The notes under the pieces were generated by a model that saw only the letters and a program-made list of their open reading frames with translations, was not told the DNA's origin and did not search any database. A stretch of 64,000 nt of DNA. Source: DATLFA01 sp039934635 (GTDB lineage: Bacteria > Actinomycetota > Acidimicrobiia > Acidimicrobiales > WLNW01). The position numbers and the translations under genes are program-made. This document shows, one piece after another, positions 9,447 through 17,648 of the stretch. The DNA lies in NCBI GenBank assembly GCA_039934635.1, contig JBDTLT010000001.1:62001-126000 (forward strand). Reading direction: 5' to 3'. How positions within the stretch are numbered: position 1 is the stretch's first letter; each line of letters begins with the position of its first letter.

Positions 9447-11801
9447 GTGTCCACATCATTGCCATTTGCGGGCATCACCGTGGTCGACCTCACTTGTGAT
9501 GTCGGCGAGTTGTGCGGACGGATACTGGCCGAGCTCGGTGCCCATGTCATCAGGGTCGAGCCGCCGGGCGGCTCCCCGTCCCGATCGCGTGACGACGGCA
9601 TCTGGTGGGCGTACCGCAACGCCAACAAGCACGGCCTCGTGGTCGACCTCGACGACGCCGATGAACGAGCCCGCCTCGACGTGATCTTGGCCGGTGCCGA
9701 TGTCCTGCTCGATTCGCCGGACCCGGCCGCGCATCGACCGGCACTGGACCCTGTCGCGCTGTCGGCCCGTCATCCGCAACTGGTTGTCTGCGCGCTCACG
9801 TGGTTCGGCCGGCACGGCCCGTATTCGAACTATGTCGCCACCGACGACGTGGTCGTGGCGATGTCAGGGTTGTTGTCGTCGTCGGGCGCATCGTCGCAAC
9901 CGCCGGTGTCGATGCCCGGTTCGTTGGCATCCGACGTGGCCAGTGTGATGGGCGCGGTGGCGACGGCGCTCGCGCTCGAGCAACGGCAATCCACCGGTCG
10001 AGGCCAAGTCCTCGACGTGTCCGCCCTCGAAGCGGTTGCCCAGATCGACAGCTGGGCGATGCCCAACGCCTCGGCGATCGTCAACGCCGGGGGTCAAGCG
10101 CGCCGCGTGCGCGCCGGCGAAAAAGGTTTGTACCCCGCGTTGCGGGTCACCGACGGCTGGGCGCGGTTGGTGCTCATGGCGCCGCGCCAGTGGTGGTCGC
10201 TCTTCGAATGGATGGGGTCACCCGAAGCGTTTGCCGATCCTTACTGGCAGCACCCGTTCAATCGATTCGCCAACACCGATGTGCTGAACCCGGTACTCCA
10301 GGAGTTCTACGGATCGATGTCGGCGACCGAGGCGTCGGTCGAATCGCAGCGGCGGGGCCTGGTCGTCACCCCGATGCTGACGCCGAGTCAAGTGGTCGCC
10401 GACGAACACTTGCGGTCGAGGGGCACGTTCGTCGATGTCGAGTTGGCCAACGGCGCAGTGGTGCCGATGACCAATGGGCTGTTCGAGTTCGACGGTCAGC
10501 GGGCGGGCTTTTCCCGCAACGCTCCGAGCCTCGGTGACAACGACGAGATGCCGTCGCCCGGCGCGCCGCCGACCGCGGACGGCAGTGCGCGCTCGCGCCC
10601 TCTCGAAGGCGTGCGCGTGCTCGACTTCGGCCACGGCGGCGTGGGTGTGCAAGGTGGACGCCTGCTCGCAGAGTACGGCGCGGACGTCATCAAGATCGAG
10701 GGCCGTAGCTATCCGGACTTCATGCGGTCGATGAGCGGGGGCGAGATGACGCCGTCGTTCGCGTCGTCGAGTCGCAGCAAACGCAGCTTCGGCGTCGATC
10801 TCAAGAAGAGCGAAGGCATCGCGTTGGTACAGCAGTTGGTTGCGCACGCGGACGTGGTGATCGAGAACAACTCCACCGGCACGATGCGCGCACTCGGCCT
10901 CGGGTATGAGGCGCTGCGCGAGGTCAACCCGGCGATCGTGTACGTCTCGAGTCAGATGCTCGGTTCGCGCGGTACTCGAGCGCAGTGGTCGGGGTATGGC
11001 CCATCGGCGCAGGCCTATGGCGGGCTCTCTCATCTCTGGCGCTTCGCCGATAGCGACCCGGTGCCCAACATGCAGAACCATCCCGATCTGCTTGCCGGCT
11101 ATCTCGTCGCGCTCGGCGCGATCGCCGGTCTCGCTGGTCGTGCTCGCACCGGTGTGGGAGTGCACTGTGAATTGGCCCAGACCGAAGTCATCGTGAACCT
11201 GCTCGGCGATCTCTTGCTCGCCGAGGCGCTCGCACCGGGCACCGTGGGTCCCGACGGCAATGACGACTCTCGTGGTGCGCCGTGGGGCGTGTTCCCGTGC
11301 CTGGGCGATGAGCAGTGGTGCGTGATCTGTGTGCGCGACGACCGCGAATGGCAGGGCCTCGTGGCCGCGATGGGCACCCCGGAGTGGGCGGCAGAAAGCC
11401 GTTGGTCGCGATCCGCCGATCGTCTCGCGGCGCGTGACGAGCTCGGCGCGCTCGTTGCCGACTGGACCCGATCACTCTCGCCCGACGAGGTCACGGCCGC
11501 CTGCCAGCAGCAGCGGGTACCTGCGGGACCGATGCGCTATCCGGTCGAATTGTTGAACGACCCGCAACTCGTGAGCCGAGGATTCCCCACGCGCATCGAA
11601 CAACCCGGCGCCGGATCCCTCATCGTCGACGGGTCGTCGTTCGTCGCGAGCGGCATGGCGCCACCGGTGATCGAGCCGGCGCCCGCGCTCGGCGAGCACA
11701 CGCGATCGATCGCGCGCCAATTCTTGAGCCTCGACGATTCCGAGATCGATCGGCTGATCGAGTCAGGTGTGCTCGAGGTGCCGGCAACTTCTCCGCTCTG
11801 A
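9447..11801 (+). CDS. Double-length family III CoA transferase (two CaiB/BaiF domains)
   Basis: At 784 residues it is about twice the usual 380-400. The first CaiB/BaiF domain spans roughly residues 5-360, with ITVVDLTCDVGE and ILAELGAHVIRVEPPGG. The second spans roughly 385-775, with VRVLDFGHGGVGV and LLAEYGADVIKIEGRSY. Both halves keep the Asp of the motif carrying the acyl-anhydride-forming Asp of formyl-CoA transferase: SLASDVASVMG in the first, QNHPDLLAGYL in the second. The family moves CoA between carboxylic acids through an interlocked dimer, so a tandem fusion could fold as one pseudo-dimer. It starts at GTG 9447, probably translated from the same mRNA as the HpcH-like gene. It converges with the MerB-like gene. 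Confidence 0.88.
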   Translation: MSTSLPFAGITVVDLTCDVGELCGRILAELGAHVIRVEPPGGSPSRSRDDGIWWAYRNANKHGLVVDLDDADERARLDVILAGADVLLDSPDPAAHRPALDPVALSARHPQLVVCALTWFGRHGPYSNYVATDDVVVAMSGLLSSSGASSQPPVSMPGSLASDVASVMGAVATALALEQRQSTGRGQVLDVSALEAVAQIDSWAMPNASAIVNAGGQARRVRAGEKGLYPALRVTDGWARLVLMAPRQWWSLFEWMGSPEAFADPYWQHPFNRFANTDVLNPVLQEFYGSMSATEASVESQRRGLVVTPMLTPSQVVADEHLRSRGTFVDVELANGAVVPMTNGLFEFDGQRAGFSRNAPSLGDNDEMPSPGAPPTADGSARSRPLEGVRVLDFGHGGVGVQGGRLLAEYGADVIKIEGRSYPDFMRSMSGGEMTPSFASSSRSKRSFGVDLKKSEGIALVQQLVAHADVVIENNSTGTMRALGLGYEALREVNPAIVYVSSQMLGSRGTRAQWSGYGPSAQAYGGLSHLWRFADSDPVPNMQNHPDLLAGYLVALGAIAGLAGRARTGVGVHCELAQTEVIVNLLGDLLLAEALAPGTVGPDGNDDSRGAPWGVFPCLGDEQWCVICVRDDREWQGLVAAMGTPEWAAESRWSRSADRLAARDELGALVADWTRSLSPDEVTAACQQQRVPAGPMRYPVELLNDPQLVSRGFPTRIEQPGAGSLIVDGSSFVASGMAPPVIEPAPALGEHTRSIARQFLSLDDSEIDRLIESGVLEVPATSPL

Positions 11802-11815
11802 GGACCGCTCGGGCC
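11791..11815. repeat. Intergenic repeat element, copy 2
   Basis: CTCCGCTCTG, six bases, GCTCGGGCC. It includes the TGA stop of the CoA transferase (11799-11801). Same architecture and spacing as copy 1 at 585-609. Confidence 0.5.
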
Positions 11816-11816
11816 C

Positions 11817-11831
11817 GCCGCCTTCGGCGGC
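11817..11831. terminator. Hairpin between convergent genes
   Basis: GCCGCC (11817-11822) pairs with GGCGGC (11826-11831) around a TTC loop, between the stops of the CoA transferase and the MerB-like gene. There is no T-run, as is common in high-GC actinobacteria. Confidence 0.5.
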
Positions 11832-12556
11832 TACACACCCCACGGGCTGACGTCGACGCCGAGGCTACGCATCCGCTCGAAAATGGCCTCGGGGTTCATC
11901 GACTGGGCCGGCCAGTGATAGTCCCAACCGCGGATGCCGACCGCGGGTTCGACATAGCGCCGCACCTGATCGAGCGTCATGTAGACGCCGCGCCGACCGA
12001 TCATCTTTTCGTATTGCTCGCCGTGCGCGCGATCGATCACGAGGTTGGTGTTGTCGCACATGTACTTCATGTCGTCGTGTACCCAGTCCCACGGCGGCAC
12101 GGCAATGTGCACGAGCGGATCAGCCGGTGCGGTGCGCTGAATCTCGAAGGACTTTGACCACAATGTGATCGGATCGAGGCAACAGGCGCAGTACGACTCG
12201 AGCCGTACCTCGTTGCCGTGGAACGCCGGCATGTTGGAGACCGCGACTGCTTCGTGCGCGCAACCGATGAAGCTGTGGAACTGGTCGTCGACGTACATCT
12301 CGACCTGGCTGGGGAACGCCGAATACGGCGGTGCCTTGAGGATGTCGCAATTGGGCGAGTCTTGATCGACGACGACGACGATGCCGGTCTGCAGCAGCTT
12401 TAGCGCCTGCACGATCTGCCGCCGCGTCAGCTCGGTGCCCTCGTGCATCTGACGCAGATTTGGTGCGCGGCCGGTCTCGGCCCAGAAGTCGAAAATGAAC
12501 TTGCGCAGCAACAGTGATTCGTCGGTCCATTCGACCAAGGGAACGTATTGAGCCAT
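11831..12556 (-). CDS. Alkylmercury lyase (MerB)-superfamily protein, atypical
   Basis: A 241-residue protein that looks like a MerB-fold member. The N-terminal segment (residues 12-60, with TGRAPNLRQMHEG then LTRRQIVQALKLL) resembles a winged-helix part. YSAFPSQVEMYVDD then leads to GCAHEAVAV (Cys99, Glu102), followed by ESYCACCLDPI and KYMCDNTNLVID (Cys167). In MerB the catalytic set is Cys96, Asp99 and Cys159, so here the Asp position carries Glu. The family cleaves carbon-mercury bonds, but many actinobacterial relatives have no mer context and nothing mercury-related is linked here. The actual reaction is open. The ATG has a promoter-like box 6 nt upstream and no Shine-Dalgarno. Confidence 0.6.
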   Translation of the reverse strand: MAQYVPLVEWTDESLLLRKFIFDFWAETGRAPNLRQMHEGTELTRRQIVQALKLLQTGIVVVVDQDSPNCDILKAPPYSAFPSQVEMYVDDQFHSFIGCAHEAVAVSNMPAFHGNEVRLESYCACCLDPITLWSKSFEIQRTAPADPLVHIAVPPWDWVHDDMKYMCDNTNLVIDRAHGEQYEKMIGRRGVYMTLDQVRRYVEPAVGIRGWDYHWPAQSMNPEAIFERMRSLGVDVSPWGV

Positions 12557-12562
12557 GGCCGC

Positions 12563-12568
12563 ACACTA
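12563..12568 (-). promoter_or_regulatory. Putative -10 box (TAGTGT) of a leaderless transcript
   Basis: TANNNT on the minus strand, 6 nt before the ATG at 12554-12556. Confidence 0.5.
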
Positions 12569-12633
12569 ATGGTCGCGCGGGGGCGGGGCCGCGGCTGATG
12601 CTGCTACGGTCCGACGGTCCGAGAGGGGGCCAT

Positions 12634-13452
12634 GTGGCGAAGGTTCTGTCCGCAATGCTGGCGGCGCAATTCGATCTCGATGGGCAGGTCGCGGTCGTCA
12701 CCGGTGGTGCCAGTGGCATCGGGGAAGCAACGTGTGTGGTGCTCGCCGATGCCGGTGCCGCGGTGGTGGTTGCCGATATCGACGAGGCCGGCGCGGTACT
12801 CGCGGCGCGGCGCATCACCGACGGGGGAGGGCGCGCCATCGCGGTACGCACCGATACGACGCGCCGGGCCGATCTCGATGCCGCCGCCGATCGGGCGGTC
12901 GCCGAGTTCGGTGCGCTCGACATCATGTGCAATGTCGCCGGCGTGCCGAGCGACGGACAAATCGAAGACGTGACCGAGGCCGAACTCGACCGCGTCGTCG
13001 CCATCAATATGAAAGGTGTCGTGTTCGGTTGCCAGGCGGCGCTGCGGGTCATGAAGCCGCGCGGCAGCGGCGTGATCGTCAACGTTTCGTCGACGGGCAT
13101 CGACGTGCCGGTGCCCGGCAATGGTGTCTACGCAATGACCAAGGCCGCCGTCGCGATGTTGTCGATGGTGTTGGCGGCCGAAGCCGGCCCGCACGGCATC
13201 CGGGTCAACGCCATCGCGCCGGGCGCGACGATCACCAATTTTTCGCAACGCCATCTCTACGACGACCAGGGCAACATCTCGCAAGAGAAGTTCGACGCCT
13301 TCGTCGAGCGGATGAAGGGGTTTTCGCCGCTGAACATCGTCGGCGAGGCGATGGATCAAGCGCTCTTGATCCTGTACCTGGTCGCGCCCGCCGGGCGCTA
13401 CGCCACCGGCAACATCTTCCGGGTCAACGGCGGCCAGGCCATGGCCTGGTAA
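12634..13452 (+). CDS. Short-chain dehydrogenase/reductase
   Basis: A 272-residue classical SDR: cofactor motif VTGGASGIGEA, acidic residue in VVADIDEA (NAD preference likely), CNVAG where NNAG is usual, catalytic serine strand VNVSSTG, YAMTK as YxxxK, and the APGATIT loop. It oxidises or reduces a hydroxyl/keto group; the substrate is unknown. The GTG at 12634 is chosen because GAGGGGG lies a few bases upstream; an ATG at 12655 is an alternative that still leaves the whole Rossmann domain. It is divergent from the MerB-like gene and converges with the YbaK-like gene, and appears to be transcribed alone. Confidence 0.88.
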   Translation: MAKVLSAMLAAQFDLDGQVAVVTGGASGIGEATCVVLADAGAAVVVADIDEAGAVLAARRITDGGGRAIAVRTDTTRRADLDAAADRAVAEFGALDIMCNVAGVPSDGQIEDVTEAELDRVVAINMKGVVFGCQAALRVMKPRGSGVIVNVSSTGIDVPVPGNGVYAMTKAAVAMLSMVLAAEAGPHGIRVNAIAPGATITNFSQRHLYDDQGNISQEKFDAFVERMKGFSPLNIVGEAMDQALLILYLVAPAGRYATGNIFRVNGGQAMAW

Positions 13453-13478
13453 CTGCGCCGCACGGCCGCGCTCCGATT

Positions 13479-13497
13479 CCCGCCTTTCCCGGGTGGG
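13479..13497. terminator. Hairpin between convergent genes
   Basis: CCCGCC (13479-13484) pairs with GGTGGG (13492-13497), with one G-U pair, immediately before the stop of the minus-strand gene. Short stem, no T-run. Confidence 0.35.
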
Positions 13498-13989
13498 TCA
13501 GTGCTGTTTGACCGCGGCGGGTTCGCCGCCGGTCATCTCGAGCAACTCGGCGGGGGTGAGGTTGAAGACGGTGTTGGGGGTGCCGCCGGCAGCCCAGATC
13601 GAGTCGAACGCGAGGAGGTCTTCGTCGACGAGGGTGACCGGCGCGACGACGTGACCGATCGGGGCTACGCCGCCGATGGCAAAGCCCGTGTTCGCCCGCA
13701 CGAAGTCGGCATCGGCCTTGCCGATGGGCTCGCCGATCAACGCGCCCACGGCCGTCTCGTCGACTCGGTTGGCCCCGGAGGCGATGACGAGCACGGGGCG
13801 CGCGCTCGTGGTGCCCCGGGACACCAGGGACTTGACGATCTGGGCCACGTCGCAGCCGACGGCGAGCGCGGCCTCCTTGGCGGTACGGGTCGAGTCGGGC
13901 AGAACCACGATCTCGTGGTTCCAGCCACCCTGTGCCAGCGCGGCCTTGAACCGCTCGGCGCCGCCGGCGGAGTTTCCCGCTGCTGCCAC
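13498..13989 (-). CDS. YbaK/EbsC-family aminoacyl-tRNA deacylase-like protein
   Basis: A 163-residue single-domain YbaK/ProX-type protein. It has the family's TAKEAALAVGCDVAQIVKSL region with the conserved Lys, VLVIASGANRVDE, the GFAIGGVAPIGH segment, and AGGTPNTVFNLTPAEL at the end. The family hydrolyses mischarged Cys- or Ala-tRNA(Pro) in trans. GTG at 13987-13989 is the start, with GGAGG 4 nt upstream; an overlapping ATG two bases away is in another frame. It is divergent from the Rieske operon with 63 nt between. It is a housekeeping-type gene among catabolic ones, with no obvious functional link to them. Confidence 0.88.
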   Translation of the reverse strand: MAAAGNSAGGAERFKAALAQGGWNHEIVVLPDSTRTAKEAALAVGCDVAQIVKSLVSRGTTSARPVLVIASGANRVDETAVGALIGEPIGKADADFVRANTGFAIGGVAPIGHVVAPVTLVDEDLLAFDSIWAAGGTPNTVFNLTPAELLEMTGGEPAAVKQH

Positions 13990-14040
13990 ATGTCCTCCCG
14001 GGTGTTTCGAGTCGGTCGCATCCTAAATCCCGCTCTGCCC

Positions 14041-14046
14041 TAACCT
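14041..14046 (+). promoter_or_regulatory. Putative -10 box (TAACCT) of a leaderless transcript
   Basis: TANNNT box 6 nt before the ATG of the Rieske oxygenase gene. No Shine-Dalgarno. Confidence 0.55.
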
Positions 14047-14052
14047 GGCCCC

Positions 14053-15390
14053 ATGACGGTCACCGAGCTCCGCACCGACGAACCCGTCGGCACCGCAATC
14101 ACCACCACCGGCAGCGCCAACGGGTCACCGACGCGCGTGCCCGCGTCGCGCTACACGTCGCCCGAATTCGCCGCCCGCGAACTGCAGCTCATGTGGCCGC
14201 GGGTGTGGGTGGTCGCGTGCAGCGTCGACCATGTTGCCGAGCCCGGCGACTATTTCGAATGTCGTGTCGGCCCGTACTCGGTGCTGATCGTCCACGGCGA
14301 TGACGGCGAGCTGCGCGCCTTCCAAAATGTGTGCCGTCATCGCGGCAACGTGATCTGCGAGGGTGCCGGCGCCGGGCTCACCGAGCTGCGCTGCATCTAC
14401 CACCGTTGGTCGTGGGATCTCCAGGGCAAACTGCGCGAAGTCCCATCGCGTAAAGGGTTCGGCACGTTGCGCAACGACGACTTCCCGTTGCTCGACGCGC
14501 AGGTCGACACATGGGGCCGGCTCGTGTTCGTCAACCTCGATCTCGACGCCATGCCGCTCGCCGAATACCTCGAAGGGATGCCCGACGACATCGCGTGGGT
14601 CGGTCTCGACGATTTTCGGTGCACCTACGCGGTGACGACGCCGATCCCCGCCAACTGGAAGGTCATCTCCGACGGGTTCTCCGAGACGTATCACGTGCAA
14701 GGGCTGCACGCAGAGATGTTGGGGTCGATGGACGACATCAACTCCGGGCAACACATCTGGGGCCACGTCGGTGTCTCCAAGCAGCCCTACGGTGTGGCGA
14801 GCCCGCGTCTCGGTCGCAACGTGCCCGATCAAGTCGTGTGGGAGTCGTTCATCGTCACCCAGGGCGGCCGCATGGGTGTCAACGAAGTGTGTCCCGCGCC
14901 AGAGGTGCCGGCGGGCCAGACGCTGCAAGACCTCATCGCCGAGGGTGTGCGGCGCAAGCAAGCCGAGCGCGGTGTCGACCTCAGCGCGTTCTCCACGGAG
15001 CAGGTGCTCACGCTCAATCAGTACAACGTGTTTCCCAACGCGACGATCCTCATCGCCGCGGACATGTTGACAGTGATGTTCTCGCGCCCTGGTGCAACGC
15101 CCGACGACGGCACGTTGACGATCATGCACTTCGATCGGGCGGCGTCGGCCGACGCCCCTCGTACACAGCCGATGGATGCCGCGGTGCCGTTCGAACACGC
15201 CAACTTCGGCCATGTGCTCAATCAGGACACCAACGTGTTGCGCACCGCGCAGACCGGCTTGCATCAGCCCGGCTTCACCCACCTCGCGCTGTCGAGTGAA
15301 GAGGCGCGGCTCATCAACACGCATCGCAACCTCGAGCGCTACCTCGGCATCTCCCCGTCGGAGATGTCCGGCGGCCCGGTGCTCGATTGA
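14053..15390 (+). CDS. Rieske non-haem iron oxygenase, alpha subunit
   Basis: A 445-residue ring-hydroxylating-type oxygenase. The [2Fe-2S] motif is VCRHRGNVI with CIYHRWSWDLQGKL (Cys-x-His ... Cys-x2-His) around residues 94-117. The mononuclear iron region reads SDGFSETYHVQGLH, with the two His ligands and the nearby acidic residue. Enzymes of this type hydroxylate or demethylate aromatic or steroid-like substrates using electrons from a separate reductase; none is encoded nearby. It is the first gene of an operon: the thiolase-like gene overlaps its stop by 4 nt, and SDR and hydratase-like genes follow. A beta subunit is absent, which suggests an alpha-only enzyme. Confidence 0.92.
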   Translation: MTVTELRTDEPVGTAITTTGSANGSPTRVPASRYTSPEFAARELQLMWPRVWVVACSVDHVAEPGDYFECRVGPYSVLIVHGDDGELRAFQNVCRHRGNVICEGAGAGLTELRCIYHRWSWDLQGKLREVPSRKGFGTLRNDDFPLLDAQVDTWGRLVFVNLDLDAMPLAEYLEGMPDDIAWVGLDDFRCTYAVTTPIPANWKVISDGFSETYHVQGLHAEMLGSMDDINSGQHIWGHVGVSKQPYGVASPRLGRNVPDQVVWESFIVTQGGRMGVNEVCPAPEVPAGQTLQDLIAEGVRRKQAERGVDLSAFSTEQVLTLNQYNVFPNATILIAADMLTVMFSRPGATPDDGTLTIMHFDRAASADAPRTQPMDAAVPFEHANFGHVLNQDTNVLRTAQTGLHQPGFTHLALSSEEARLINTHRNLERYLGISPSEMSGGPVLD

Positions 15391-16862
15391 GCCAAATCCC
15401 GGTCATCATCGGCCTCGGGCAATCGATCCATCGTGACGATGACGATTGGGCGGGGGCCGAACCAGCGCGGCTGATGGTCGACGCCGCCCGCAACGTTTTG
15501 GCCGATTGCGGTGGTGTGTCGCCGGCCGAGATCGACAGCATCGATGTGCTGCACGTCCAGGCGTGGCGCTACGACGACATCGCGGCACTCGTCGGCGCCC
15601 GCCTCGGCTGTGGCACCGCGCGCGGTACTTCGTATCCGGTCGGTGGGGAAACACCGTTGCGCGTGCTCGACGATGTCGCCCGGCGCATCCAGCGCGGTGA
15701 GACGAAGTGCGCGCTGATCATCGGTGCCGAATCCACGCGGGCCGCTGATCGCTGCGCGAAGGCCGGGGGCGCGCTCGGTTGGACACCAATGGCGACACCG
15801 CGCGCCAAGTGGCAGATGCCCGACACGTGGCGCCGCATCATCGACATCGGTGTGCAGCGGGCCATGCACATCTTCGCCCTCTACGAGAACGCGTTGCGGG
15901 CGCACGAAGGCATCTCGTTTGCCGATGCACAAGACGAGTCAGCGACGTTGTGGGCCGCGCTCTCGCGGGTTGCCGCGAACAATCCCTACTCGTGGACGAC
16001 CGAAGCGGTTGATGCGGCGACGGTGCGCACGATTACGGCCGCGAACCGCAGGGTGGCGTTCCCGTTCACCAAACGAATGACGGCGAACCCGTTCGTCAAT
16101 CAAGGCGCGGGATTGCTGGTCACCGACACCGATACGGCGCGCCGGTTGCGCGTGCCCGAACAACAGTGGGTGTACCCCTGGGGCTCCGCCGGGGCCGACG
16201 AACCGGCCGAAGTGTTGTCGCGCACGGCGTTCCATCGTTCGGCCGCCGTCGAACGGGCCATCGTGCGCACGCAAGAACTGACCGAGACGAGTACCGACGA
16301 TTACAGCTTCGTCGAGCTCTACAGCTGCTTTCCGACGATGCCCAAACTGTCGGGTCGCGTGCTCGGCCCGATCAAGCCGGATGCACCGACGGTGACGGGG
16401 GGCCTTTCGTTCTTCGGCGGGCCGGGCAGCAACTACCTCACGCACTCGATCGCGGCGATGGCGTTGCGCCTGCGCGAGAGTGGCGGCCTCGGCTTCATTC
16501 ACGGCGTCGGCGAGATGATGACCAAGCATCATGCAGTCGTGTTGGGCGCCGCCCCGCGCGACGGGGGATACGCCGCCGATCCCGACGGCATCGTCACGAT
16601 CGAGCCCGCCGATGTCGCGATCGACGACGGCTATGAAGGTGCCGGCACCGTCGAGACCTGCAGCGTCTCGTATCATCGTGACGGCAGTCCTGACTACGGC
16701 ATCGTGATCGGTCGTGGTCGCGGCGGGCAGCGCTTCGGTGCCCGCGTCGACCCGGATGACACCGCGACGATTGCGGCTTTCGAATCAGTTGAGTCAGAAG
16801 CCATCGGTACGACCGGCCGCGTGTTCACGACGGCGAACGGTCGCAGGTTCAGCATCGAGTAA
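15387..16862 (+). CDS. Thiolase-like protein with extra C-terminal domain
   Basis: A 491-residue protein of the thiolase superfamily, SCP2/type 1 thiolase-like branch. The core spans residues 1-390, with YPVGGETPLRVLDDVA, ALIIGAESTRA, ELYSCFPTMPKLSG (conserved Cys) and THSIAAMALRLRE. A C-terminal extension of about 90 residues (from roughly 400, ending GRVFTTANGRRFSIE) resembles the small added domain of such proteins. The family makes or cleaves beta-ketoacyl-CoA. The start is TTG at 15387, sharing TTGA with the stop of the Rieske gene; no other start is available before residue 30, so translation is probably coupled. The GIGVGEMMTKHHAV-type pocket is typical (here FIHGVGEMMTKHHAV). The substrate is unknown. 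Confidence 0.85.
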   Translation: MSQIPVIIGLGQSIHRDDDDWAGAEPARLMVDAARNVLADCGGVSPAEIDSIDVLHVQAWRYDDIAALVGARLGCGTARGTSYPVGGETPLRVLDDVARRIQRGETKCALIIGAESTRAADRCAKAGGALGWTPMATPRAKWQMPDTWRRIIDIGVQRAMHIFALYENALRAHEGISFADAQDESATLWAALSRVAANNPYSWTTEAVDAATVRTITAANRRVAFPFTKRMTANPFVNQGAGLLVTDTDTARRLRVPEQQWVYPWGSAGADEPAEVLSRTAFHRSAAVERAIVRTQELTETSTDDYSFVELYSCFPTMPKLSGRVLGPIKPDAPTVTGGLSFFGGPGSNYLTHSIAAMALRLRESGGLGFIHGVGEMMTKHHAVVLGAAPRDGGYAADPDGIVTIEPADVAIDDGYEGAGTVETCSVSYHRDGSPDYGIVIGRGRGGQRFGARVDPDDTATIAAFESVESEAIGTTGRVFTTANGRRFSIE

Positions 16863-16871
16863 GGGGCAACA

Positions 16872-17633
16872 ATGGGGATGGTCGACGGTAAGGTGGCGCT
16901 CATCACGGGCGCCGGTAGCGGCATGGGCCGCGCCGGCTCGGTGCTGTTCGCCCACGAGGGCGCGGCGCACGTGTACGTGGCCGATCTCAATGTCGCGGGC
17001 GGTGAGGAGACGGTCGAGTTGGTGCGCCAAGCGGGTGGCGCGGCCACGTTCGTACACGTCGACGTCACCGACGAAGACGCGGTGCGCGAAATGGTCGAGA
17101 GGGTCGCGAGCACACATGAGCGGCTCGACTGCGCGTGGAACAATGCCGGCATCACCGACGTCGCACGCCGCTTCACCGACTTCGACAAGGCGGCATTCGA
17201 GCGCATGCTCGACGTCAACCTCACGTCGGTGTTCCTCTGCCTCAAATACGAGATCCTCCAGATGGAACGCCAGGGCGGCGGTGCCATCGTCAACACGTCG
17301 TCGGCATCGGGCGTTGTTGCCACACCCGGGCTACCGCACTACACGGCGGCCAAGCACGGGGTACTCGGCCTCACGAAATCGGCCGCGCTCGAGTACAACA
17401 ACAAGAACATCCGGGTGAACGCCGTGTGTCCGGGCATGGTCGATACGCCCTTGACGCAACAGTTCTTCGACTCGAGTCCTAAGCTCGCCGCCGCCGTGCA
17501 GCGGCTGATGCCCGGGGGCAAGCTCGGTCAGCCGGCGCAGGTCGCCGACGCCGTCGTCTGGTTGTGCTCCGAACACTCGAGCTGGGTGTCCGGTCTCAGC
17601 ATGGTCATCGACGGTGGCTACGTGAACCGCTAA
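16872..17633 (+). CDS. Short-chain dehydrogenase/reductase
   Basis: A 253-residue classical SDR with TGAGSGMGRAG, VADLNVAGG (NAD-type acidic residue), NNAGITD, VNTSSASG, YTAAK as YxxxK and CPGMVDTPL. It ends in VSGLSMVIDGGYVNR, typical of the FabG-like group. AAGGGG lies 6 nt before the ATG. It is the third gene of the Rieske operon, 9 nt after the thiolase-like gene and 15 nt before the hydratase-like gene, so it likely oxidises a hydroxyacyl or diol intermediate of the same pathway. Confidence 0.9.
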   Translation: MGMVDGKVALITGAGSGMGRAGSVLFAHEGAAHVYVADLNVAGGEETVELVRQAGGAATFVHVDVTDEDAVREMVERVASTHERLDCAWNNAGITDVARRFTDFDKAAFERMLDVNLTSVFLCLKYEILQMERQGGGAIVNTSSASGVVATPGLPHYTAAKHGVLGLTKSAALEYNNKNIRVNAVCPGMVDTPLTQQFFDSSPKLAAAVQRLMPGGKLGQPAQVADAVVWLCSEHSSWVSGLSMVIDGGYVNR

Positions 17634-17648
17634 CCAGCAAGGGAAAAG

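Noticed and set aside
9900..10540. Frame +2 open stretch in the double CoA transferase
   Set aside because: Arg-rich and without motifs; a shadow of the real gene in another frame.
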